Source of the DNA: Crocodylus rhombifer
Taxonomy: Eukaryota > Chordata > Crocodylia > Crocodylidae
Direction: 5' to 3'
Length of the DNA stretch: 64,000 bases
Assembly (NCBI GenBank): GCA_038503035.1
Contig: JAVSML010020766.1
Coordinates: 62,001-126,000, forward strand
Notes under the pieces: model-generated
What the model saw: only the letters and a program-made list of their open reading frames with translations
What the model was told of the DNA's origin: nothing
The model's database searches: none
Shown: positions 54,889 to 64,000 of the stretch, piece by piece
How positions within the stretch are numbered: position 1 is the first letter of the stretch
Layout of the letters: each line of letters begins with the position of its first letter
Translations under genes and position numbers: made by a program

Positions 54889-55622
54889 CAGGGGTTGGTA
54901 ACCCCTGGCATGCATGCCAAGTGTGGCATGCAAGGACATTTTGCTTGGCACACCACAGTCAGTCCCGGTTCCGGGTAGCTGCTGCCAGCAACAGAGCCTG
55001 GGCGGCTCCCAGCAGGGCTTGCAGCATCCCAACTAACTGCTGGGAGCAGCACAGGATCCCGGCTGGCAGCAGCTTCCCAGAGCTGGGGCCGGCTGCAGCC
55101 GGGAGGCACCAAACAGCTGTGCCGGACTCCGGAATCAGCTCCGAACCAACGCATGCAGGCATGCCACAGAGCAAGTGGTGGGGAGGGGCCCCGAGACCCT
55201 GTCTCTCCTCCGCTCCTGGCACAGAGGTTATGAGCCTGGCACAGCTGTTTGTAGCCAGCCCACTACATGCGCCAGTTTGGAGATGATGCTGGAGCCTGGC
55301 ACAGCTTTTTGGAGCCTCCTGGCTGCAGCTGGCCTGGGCTCTGGGAACTGCTGCCAGGCAGGATCCCGGGCTGCTCCCGGCATTTAGCTGGGACACTGCA
55401 AGCCCTGCTGGGAACAGCTCAGGCTCCAGCAGTTACCTAGAGCTGGGGTAGCTGCTGACAGCCACAGAGCCTGGGCTGGGAGGCAGGGGCATAAGCAGGG
55501 CATCCTGCCACGTACCCCTTGCCCCCATTTTGTTTTTCTGCCATACTGGCACTCCGGCACCTTCCGAGGTAGGCATTATGGTGTTTTTCGGCTCACAGGC
55601 CAAAAAACATTGCCTACCCCTG
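54889..55622. mobile_element. Foldback hAT-like element (734 bp)
   Basis: Starts CAGGGGTTGGTAACCCCTGG and ends AACATTGCCTACCCCTG. Target octamers GTCTGAGG (54881-54888) and GTCGGAGG (55623-55630) match at seven of eight. Internal arms of about 150 bp (54993-55143 and 55274-55425) are inverted copies: GAGCCTGGGCGGCTCCCAGC and on, mirrored by the reverse of ...GGGAACAGCTCAGGCTC. Same family as 11475-11616. Confidence 0.8.
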
Positions 55623-56661
55623 GTCGGAGGAATAATTCACGCAATCCTATTAAGCATCTACTCTGTTTGGCTATTTAGATGAGGAGTGAAGAAATACTAT
55701 GACCTATACAATTAATTGTATAGGAGAGAGATTACAAAAACAATTTGAAAAACTTCTTTAGATGCTAAGAATACTTTGGCTTATTACATTAGTAGGATCA
55801 AAGCAAGTAATATTGACTTCCTTTTATTAGGGTAAGGCTAGAAAAGGGCACTGGTAAAATGAATTATTTGGCTGATGTGGAATCAAGATATTGTACTACC
55901 TTGGGAAGAAATCCAGACCCAAGTTTACTCCTGTGAAAGATGAACAGTAGGTCTGTCATGAGGGCAAGTAGTTCATGTCCTGATCTGGCTGATGGCATGG
56001 CTATTCTAAAAATACTCAACAGAAAAATAAAACAAAAACCCCCCCCAAAACAAAACGCAGGCTCAAAAAAAGTATCACGAACTGCATTAAGGCCAAACTG
56101 ATATCTAATGATGGAGCCAAGTCCTTTACTGTTGGAAATATATAAAAACTCATCCCCTCATAAAAATCTGACTGTAAAACGGGCAATGATTAAAAGATTT
56201 GTGAGCGTGTGATATGCTGCTATGAATACTTCCAGAGAATACAGAAAGATCTGAAAGCTTTAGCCACAGAAGAATATAATCAGAATAACATCAATGTATC
56301 TAAGTTTCTTACTTATCCAAGTCACACATGTAAACCACTAACATCAGAGTATCTATCTTCTTACTCTTTTCCACCATTTGTCAAAACTTGCTGAACCTCT
56401 AAAAGGTACAAGGTTTCAAATGCCTATACCCCATGAGAAGTAGTAAAAGCAAATCTCAGGTGACAACAAGGCTGCAGAATTCAAGACAGTACGTCAAGTA
56501 ACAATGAAAAATACTTGCACATTCCATCAGATACATGTAAGAGATCTATTCACCAGTCTTCTGTCACACTAAAGGGGTTATCACACTCGTCGTCATGGCT
56601 GAATCCTATCTTTATCACCCTTGGTATGAGGCAGTGCAGAGTATTACCTAAGACACTAACT

Positions 56662-58411
56662 CAGGAACGGGCAATTATTTCAGCTGGAGGGCCACTTCAC
56701 AAATTTTGGTGAGCTGTCGAGGACTGCATGGCTAGCCCTACCCCCTAGTCGCCATCTTGTGGCCCTAAGTCCCACCCCCTAATCCCTACTCTTGGCCACT
56801 GGAAGTCCCTCCCTTTGCCCCCCAGAAGTACTGCTTTTGGGAGGGGGTAGTATGGCTTTGGAACTGGAAGTTACACTTGGTCACGTGGTCTATGCCAGGG
56901 CTAGGCAATGTTTTTTGGCCAGAGCGCTGAAAAAACCACAATGTCTACCTTGTAAGGTACTGGAGTGCCAGCATGGCAAAAAAACCAAAACTGGGGCAGG
57001 GGGTATATGGCAGGATGCACTACATATTAATACAGTTAATCATAAATATTTCTTTTTTATGGTAAGTGCCAGGTTTTCTAAAAATTCTAAACCTGGTGAC
57101 AATAAATAAAACTTCAGAGAGAGAGACAGAGAGAGGCGCGCGGGGAGAAGCAGGCGCAGGGAGAGGCACTGTAGGTAGGCTGGCCTGGCCGGGCCCTTGG
57201 GGAGGTGGCAGCTGGAGGAGAGGAGTGGGGGCTGTGCCAGAGCTCCACAGATCTGAGCCACAGCTGGGACCCCAGCAGCACCTAAAGTGGAGTCTGGCCC
57301 ACACAGGTCCATGGGATGAGGTGCAACCACCCTGTCTGCGAGAGGATGCTGCTTGGCAGGGGCAGGACGTTGGGCTTGGGGGGCTCCCAGCTCAGCCTCT
57401 GTGCACACTGGGCTCAGCATGAGTGGGGTGGAGTCCCTTGGGCTGAGACAGGAGCTCCCGGGGCTCTGTGAACAGCTGCAAAAAGATGCGCACTTACCTA
57501 CATTGGCCTGGCCTGCCCAGTCCCAAGCAGCCCGCAGCTCAGCTGCCGCTTCTCCTTGCTGTTGCCAACTCAGCTGGGCCTGTCACATTCTGAGCAGCAT
57601 GCAGGGCAGCAGTGGCTGGGCCAGAGCAGTGGCTGGGCCAGCTTTGCTGCGTGGGATGGGATGGGCCTGGCAGGGTCAGCACCAGCGAGAAGCAGCAGCA
57701 GCTGAGCTGTGTGCCACTTCCTCGCATGCTGCTTGATACAGGCTCAGCCACAGCTTTACCTCTCTGGTGCCAACCCGTTCTGAGTGGTGCAGAGAAGCAG
57801 CACGTGGCTCAGCCAGTGCTGACCCGGCTGGGCCTGTCCCATACCAAGTGACACACAGCAAAGCTGGCCCAGCCACTGCTTCGTCACATGCTGCTTGGGA
57901 AGAGATGGACCTGGCCGGGTTGGCACCAGTGAGGAGGAAAAGCAGCTGAGTGGTGCATGCTCCCGCCACTCCCTGGGGGCCCCGCTGCTTTCCGCAGCAG
58001 CTTCCTTCTGCCCCCCCCAACTTTCTTCCAGCTTGACCCCAGAAGCACCATGGGGCTTCTGGGCACTGGGCTGTTCCAGCAGTCCGTTCCCCCTGCCCGC
58101 CTGCATCCAATCTTACCTTACTTTCCACTTAGACGGAGTGGGGACGGGGGACGGGACACACCACGCCAGGGTTGCAAGGCCAGAAGCCACAGAGGCTTCT
58201 AGTTTGGAGCTGAAGGTGGGACGGGGAAGGGAGTAGGGGCTAGGGGCGGAGTAGAGCCAGGCTCCTGCTGCCACTGGCTGCCTGTCATCTTTGAGAGGCA
58301 GTGAGGGAATGATAAAAATTAATTTTCTAACATTTTTAGAGGCCCCACGGGCCAGACAGAATGGGCTGGCAGGCTGAAACCAGCCCATGGGCCATATTTT
58401 GCCCACCCCTG
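56662..58411. mobile_element. Large hAT-like element with perfect 8-bp duplication and a nested insert
   Basis: Starts CAGGAACGGGCAATTATTTC and ends GGCCATATTTTGCCCACCCCTG. It is flanked by identical CACTAACT on both sides (56654-56661, 58412-58419). The interior is GC-rich with a GA-rich patch at 57112-57140, and at 56896 it contains the end of another hAT family. There are long chance frames on both strands but no transposase motifs. Confidence 0.8.
56896..57015 (-). mobile_element. Partial inverted copy of the 54889 hAT family, nested
   Basis: CAGGGCTAGGCAATGTTTTTTGGCC, then GAAAAAACCACAATGTCTACCTT and GGAGTGCCAGCATGGC, correspond to the right end of 54889-55622 read in reverse. The other end was not found, so the true right limit is uncertain. 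Confidence 0.6.
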
Positions 58412-58539
58412 CACTAACTGGTTTTAAGAGAGGCACAAACTTTTGCAAGAAAGGGGGACAGGTCTGTTCATCCTTACCAAACTCATGAGAAAGATGTCCA
58501 GTGTAGCGAGACTACCCACTCTTGAGCTCTCCAGGAAAG

Positions 58540-60241
58540 CTGGCTGTACTTTAAAGAAGCCTTACTGAGAATGCAGGAACAAACCATCCTAATGTGCAGG
58601 AAGACTAGTAGAAGACCAGCTTGGCCTAGCAGGGAACTAAATCACAAAAAGGAAACTTATAAGAAGTAGAAACTCGGACAAATGGCTAGGAAGGAGTGTA
58701 AAAGTATTGCTCAGGCATGCAAGGATGAAGTCAGGAAGGCCAAAGTGAAATTGGAGTTGCAGCTAGTAAGGGATGTTAAGGGTACAAGAGAAGGATCAGA
58801 GAAAGTGGGAGTCCCTTACTGAATGGGGGAGGCAACCTAATGATAGAGGATGCAGAAAAGGCTGAAGTGCACAATGCCTTTTTCACGTCAGTCTTCATAG
58901 GCAAGATTAGCTCCCAGACTACTGCATCTGGCAGCACAGTTTCGGGAGGAGGTGAGCAATCAACAGCAGTAAAAGAACAGGTTCACTGGCCATCATCTTT
59001 GAAAACTCATGGTGATCAGAAGAGGTCCTGGATGATTAGAAAAGGGCAAACAATCCCCATATTTAAGACAGGGAAAAAGGAGGATTCAGGGAACTCCAGC
59101 CTCATTTCAACCCCTGGAAAAATCATGGATTCCTTGAGGACCTGCTCTACTTCTAAGCACTTGGAAAAGAGGATTAGGAACAGTCAGCATGGATTTACCA
59201 AGGACAAGTCATGCCTGACCAACCTGATTGCCTTCTACGATGAGATGACTGGACCTGTGGATGCAGGAAAACCAGTGGATGTGGTATATCTTGATTTTAG
59301 CAAGGCTTTTGATACAGTCTCCCACATCATTCTTGGAAGCAAGCTAAGGAAGTACAAGCTGGATGAATGGACTGTAAGGTGGATAGAAAACTGGCTGAAG
59401 CGTCAGGCTCAAAGGGTAGTAATCAATGGCTCAGTGTCTAGTTGGCAGCTAGTATCAGGTGGAGTGCCCCAGGTGTTGGTCCTGGGGCTGGTTTTGCTCA
59501 ATATCTTCATCAACAACCTGGAAGATGGCATAGAATGCACCCTCAGCAAGTTTGTAGATGACACCAAGCTGGGGGTAGTAATAGATACGCTGGAGACTAG
59601 GGCTAGGATTCACACTGACCTAGATAAAATTGGAGGATTGGGCTGAAAGAAGTCTCATGAGGTTCAACCAGAATAAGCGCAAAGTCCTGCACTTAGGGCA
59701 GAATGATCCCATGCACTGGTACAGACCGACTGGCTGAGCAGAAGCTCTGCAAAAAAGGGCCCGGGGGTTACAGTGGACAATAAGCCAAATATGAGACAAC
59801 AGTGTGCCCTTATTGCAAAGAAAGCTAACGGCATACTGGGCTGCATTAGTAGGAATGTTGCCAGCAAGGTCAAGGGAAGTTGATTATACCCCTCGATTTA
59901 GCACTAGTAAGGCCACATCTGGAATACTGTGTTCCGTTTTGGGCCCCCCACTACAGAAAGGATGTAGACAAATGGGAGAGTCCAGCAGAAGGCAAGGAAA
60001 ATAGTTAGGGGGCTGGGGCGCACGGCTTCTGAGGAGAGGCTGAGGGAACTGGGCTTATTTAGTCTAAAGAAGGAAAACACTCTGGGTAACATTAACATGT
60101 TCCTAGAGGTTGTGGACTCTTCATCCTTGAAGTTTAACACCTGGCTAGACAAAGCCTTAGTTGGGATGACCTAGTTGAGGATAGCCCTGCTTTGAGGAAG
60201 GGGCTCGTCCCCGAGGTCCCTTCCAACCCTAATTTTCTATG
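58540..60241 (+). mobile_element. CR1 LINE, reverse-transcriptase part with full 3' end, inactive
   Basis: Plus-strand CR1 5'-truncated near 58540. A 268-codon frame (58840-59646) carries reverse-transcriptase motifs: motif A VYLDFSKAFDTVSH, motif B-like SGGVPQVLVLGLVLLNIFIN, motif C FVDDTKL. Motif B and C residues are altered, and frameshifts before and after break the protein. The 3' tail GAGGTCCCTTCCAACCCTAA and TTTTCTATGAA is the standard CR1 end. Confidence 0.9.
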
Positions 60242-60847
60242 AAAAACACTCTGCATTGTTGGATGGCACAGAGCAGTCTAAAAACATGTAAATGTTGAAT
60301 GCCAAATACTAAAACCGATTCTCACTCATACAATGTACAAGATCTCTGCTGAACAGATCTAACATTTTTTGCCCTTAACTGATTCCTCTGCACCATGCTG
60401 GATACTTGCCCAAGTGGTGCAAAGAAGAAGTCAAGTTACCAGGCTACTGTATGTGCCTTCCTGCTGGTTTGGGTAATATGTTGCCATTTTGTTGTCTGAT
60501 CTGTGATACCCTGCCCAACTTCCTCCTGGATGCAAAATAAAAAAACTGAGAGCTAAGCAGATTGCCCTGAACTCCATTATAGTTACATGGAATATTGCTC
60601 CATTATGTTCTTTCCTTGCCAACTCTAAATGATCTCAAAAACTGTTATTCCACTGAGATGCATTCCCTACCAACTCTGGGAAGCATCCATTGTGATTGTT
60701 AATGATGGAGCTTGAGGCTGAACAAGGATTGCTGAATTTCACTCAGAATGATCAACTTCAAAAACACACTGTCCAATTCATTACTGTCCAGTGTTGCAGT
60801 TTTGGCAATCCAGGTTTCACAACTGGATTTATTTACTTCCTTTAGAA

Positions 60848-61099
60848 CAGTAGTCTCCTAAGTGGAGTGTGCAAGATGATCCATTGGGGTGCGGGAAGAA
60901 AATATTAGAACTTCTATTTATATTCATTTTTTCATCTCATCCTTTTTTAATTTCTATTTGTTGTGTATGTTTTATAATGTACATAATATATTAGTACATG
61001 TATATAATTTATAAATAAATAAACACATATATTGGGGGTGTGTGCTCAAAAGTTTTTTACTGATAGGGGTGCGCGATCAAAAAAGTTTGGAGACCACCG
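60848..61099. mobile_element. hAT MITE with perfect 8-bp target duplication
   Basis: Starts CAGTAGTCTCCTAAGTGGAG and ends AAAAAAGTTTGGAGACCACCG. It is flanked by identical CTTTAGAA on both sides (60840-60847, 61100-61107). The core is AT-rich. TAGTCTCC and GGAGACCA form the inverted ends. Length 252 bp. Confidence 0.83.
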
Positions 61100-62439
61100 C
61101 TTTAGAATAAGGACAGGCAGATCCAAGCAACTTCAATCATGGCTTGGCTCCTGTCTCAAAAGTTGACAGCAATGGAGTCTGTAAGCTTTTCAGTCTGATG
61201 TGATGACAGAGGAAACCTACTTGGCAGCCACTTTGGAACCGGACTAGGAGGAGTCAGAAGAACCACAAAACAGAAAGCACCTGTCTTGCCATTCTTAGAG
61301 TAGAAACTAGTGTTTTTTTCCCCCTCAGGTCAGATCCTTTAGTAATATCAGAACCGAGAGACTGCAGTCAAAATTTCTTAAAGCAAAAGGCTTGTGGCCT
61401 GTTTTGACATTGCTTGGACTTTAAAATGCTTTAAACAGGATATTCTTGCAAGGAGAACCCCAGGCATCCCAAACACCACTTCTCTTAAGGGCATCCAACA
61501 CCAGAAAGATTAGTGGACACTAGACAAGACATGCTTTTTAAAAGGCAGGTTTTTTCACCCTCACTTCTAGCACAGAACCAGGAACTGGAACCAAAGACCT
61601 CTCTACAAGCTATACAAAAAAGATTTTTTTTCTAAACTAACAACTGATCTATTCTCAGCCTAAGTACTACCAAAACAACATAAGGCGCTACAAAGGATCC
61701 AAACGCAGGGAGAGTCACATCTGGCAGCTGCTACCCTAATAGTGCTATAAGCTAGGTGCCTTGATGCCTCTGTATTATCATTGTGACCACTGTCGCTTCT
61801 GGTATTGTACGACTTGCGTGGTTTTCCCTCCTAAAGAGGGGGAAAGTAGAGAAGGGTTTTTGGATATTTATGCACTTCAAAATCTATTTCTAGTCCTTAC
61901 TGAGTTGCTTATGTTTATTTTCTGCTGATGTGCAGGTCCCTTTGAGGGATTCCTAGCTAGTCTACCATTTCCCCACCCCGGCATTAATTTCCTTACTAGC
62001 TCCTTGTTTGATTAATAGTTTTCCACACTAATCTGACCAAAGATTGTGAATTTCCCAAAATGGGAATATGTTGAAGAGAAGAAAGCTAGTTTCTCTATTG
62101 CAAATGTGGTTCTCATCCTCAACTGGAGACACATCAGCTCTCATAGTGCACTAATACTGGAGACTAGCAGCACAGGCATGAGCAACTACTTGCTGCAGGA
62201 CAGTCTTACTGTCAAAAGTGATTGCCTGGTCTTTCCGTGGTGCACTTGAAATGGAAGTTCTAGGGAACAACTTACATAATATTTTCAGCACCATTTTGGG
62301 CTGTGCCAATTTCTACATGGAAGAACAAGTAGGATTATTCCCGAAAGTCAAAGTGATGAACCTGTACCTTCGCAAAATGCTTCTATGCCACTCGCCCCAA
62401 TATTTTCCACAGAGCAGAAAAAGGAAGTTACTGATTAAC

Positions 62440-62540
62440 AGGGGTGCACCAATAAAAATTTTATTGGCCGATACTGATAGCCGATTATTAACCAACCATG
62501 TTGGCCAATGCCAAACTGATATTTAGTAATAATAAAAAGG
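62440..62540. mobile_element. Solo left end of the GGTGCACC hAT family
   Basis: CAGGGGTGCACCAATAAAAA and ATTGGCCGATACTGATAGCC resemble the ends of 41089-44260 (GGCACCAATAAAAAG, GGCCAATAATGATAGC). A matching right end was not found, so the element is truncated or rearranged. Confidence 0.55.
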
Positions 62541-62603
62541 ATTTTAAGCTACTGACATAAATAACATTTTTTAAATATATAGCATGCTCCAGCAGCCTCC
62601 TTT

Positions 62604-62695
62604 GTCTCGTGTATCAGCATCCCTGCACTTAAAAATGTTGGTGGGGGTGCTTGAACTAAAGCTCATTTTTAAGCATGCTGATACACAAGATGCAG
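62604..62695. repeat. Inverted repeat with about 30-bp arms
   Basis: CTCGTGTATCAGCATCCCTG and CACTTAAAAATG pair with CATTTTTAAGCATGCTGATACACAAG, apart from a few mismatches and a small insertion. The element it belongs to is not recognised. Confidence 0.6.
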
Positions 62696-63245
62696 GGACA
62701 TCTTAATTACACCAGCTATCAGAGCTGTTCTCGTTAAAGCGCAACCCGCCCCCACCGCTGGACCTCACGTAAAAGTGCCTGCACCAGTTGCACCAGGTGG
62801 GACTGGTCTAGGACTGCCTGCAATTAGCTGCGTGGAACCCTTTAGCCCCTACTCTTCTGCATGATGCCCTCGAACCCCAGCCTGTAATCCAGATCAAGAG
62901 GAAGGTAAACAAGTGGCAATGAAAAGGAGGCAGCAGAGGGCTTAGGAAGCATCTCTAACATGTGCCATCAAAACCCAAATGTTGTTATGATGGGAGATGA
63001 GGTAGGAGGGATCAGAAAGTCAGTTTCTTTGTATGCTCACACAATGCAGAGTTGGAAGGGGCGGTGCCGGAAGGAAGAATGGACTTACTACAGCATGTCT
63101 GCAGGACTGGAACTAGTGGAAGCAAAGCTTGGAACAGGATAGGCAGCCACCAAGGGAATGCCCTTGGGACCTTCAATGAACGGAGGGTCTGTTTTAGAAC
63201 TGTTAAGTGCCCTCAAAACGGTGGCAATCCACTGAGCTTTAGACC

Positions 63246-63264
63246 TTTTTTTTTTTTTTTTTTT
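63246..63264. repeat. Poly-T run (19 T)
   Basis: Uninterrupted run of 19 thymines followed by AAAAGG. No attached retroelement body is recognisable. Confidence 0.9.
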
Positions 63265-63664
63265 AAAAGGAACCTAGAGCCAACTAGACCCAACAACCTT
63301 CACAGAATTATAATAGTAGCTATGGAGAGTAAATACTATGTCCACTGTATTCAAGGCAGCTTTGCACACAAGTCTCGCTTCTGATATGAAACAGCCCCTG
63401 AAACCTTACAAATGAACACAGCTGCAAAGCTGACTAGACAATCTTACAATTCAGAACAGACAGTTCACAATTCGAACAATAAATCTGCTGAGGAGTAGGA
63501 CCTTTGTGCCGAAGAAGTTCAGGCATCCGGGATCCATCTCAGTTCCAACCACAAGCAAGGAAGGTGCTGGGTGTGAATAAAAGCTGAGTTCCTTTCAAAA
63601 GAACTCTGTGCATCTTACCAATGAGCTTGTCAATTGACATGGACAAGGTAAGGGAGATCTAGGG

Positions 63665-64000
63665 CAGTGGTTCTCAACCTTTTTTGTACCAGGACCGATT
63701 TGTAAACATCAATGGCCAGTCTCAGCCCAGTGCCCCTCACTCCCAACCTGCCCCTTGCCTCCAGGCCGCAGCCCCCCACAGCTCCGTGGGTGGTTCTGCC
63801 AGTGGTGACAGCTGCTGCATACACAGCCTGCCTGTGTCACTGCTGCTGCAGAGCCATGCCTGGAGCTGCGCAGCCAGCTGCAGGGCGGCAGCAGCAGTGT
63901 GGTAGCAGCTGGGCAGCTGGCTGCACAGCTCCAGGCATGGCTCCGCGGCAGCATGGGGAGACTGTGTATGCAGCAGCTGTCACGGCCCCACAAGTAAGCG
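63665..64000. mobile_element. Foldback hAT (Charlie-like end) cut by the window edge
   Basis: Starts CAGTGGTTCTCAACCTTTTT, a classic hAT terminus. From 63805 an inverted repeat begins: GTGACAGCTGCTGCATACAC and AGCCATGCCTGGAGCTG are mirrored by CAGCTCCAGGCATGGCT and GTGTATGCAGCAGCTGTCAC ending at 63983. The right terminus is beyond 64000. Confidence 0.7.

Noticed and set aside
57066..58236. Several 110-150 codon frames
   Set aside because: They lie inside the 56662-58411 hAT-like element, are rich in Ala/Gly/Pro/Ser and lack transposase motifs (no DDE or hATC features).

Overview
This is vertebrate nuclear DNA with multi-exon genes, GT-AG introns and many interspersed repeats. Three genes are readable from their exons. 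They are the 3' half of XPNPEP2 (+ strand, 1-6706), the complete coding region of SASH3 (+ strand, 13092-30124), and all but the first coding exon of ZDHHC9 (- strand, 36118-48923). From general knowledge, this order and orientation match human Xq25-q26, so the block is conserved amniote synteny. CR1 LINEs with the 3' end style seen in crocodilians and turtles, together with abundant non-autonomous hAT elements and no Alu/L1/B1, point to a reptile. A crocodilian is the best guess and a turtle the main alternative. Species cannot be fixed without a database search.

Layout. 1-6890: last nine exons and short 3'UTR of XPNPEP2, a GPI-anchored membrane aminopeptidase P. 6890-13090: intergenic, with simple repeats, a reverse-strand CR1 3' end (10674-11440) and a small hAT element. 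13092-32000: SASH3 (SLY1), a lymphocyte adaptor with SLY, SH3 and SAM regions, eight coding exons and a long 3'UTR ending near an AATAAA at 31982. 32000-36117: gap between the convergent SASH3 and ZDHHC9 ends, including the presumed ZDHHC9 3'UTR. 36118-48923: eight ZDHHC9 coding exons. 48924-64000: upstream ZDHHC9 intron. No coding exon was found there, and the stretch is dominated by old transposons. The exon with the initiator Met and first membrane span must lie beyond 64000.

The three genes are not known to act in one pathway. XPNPEP2 trims X-Pro peptides at the cell surface, SASH3 is a T/B-cell signalling adaptor, and ZDHHC9 is a Golgi/ER protein S-acyltransferase. The most notable points are an AT-AC (U12-type) intron in ZDHHC9 with textbook donor and branch sequences, a tandem NAGNAG acceptor in the last SASH3 intron, and an expanded repetitive ZDHHC9 tail. 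There is also a dense set of non-autonomous hAT-like elements, several with exact 8-bp target duplications, long foldback arms or nested insertions. I found no evidence of a novel gene system.
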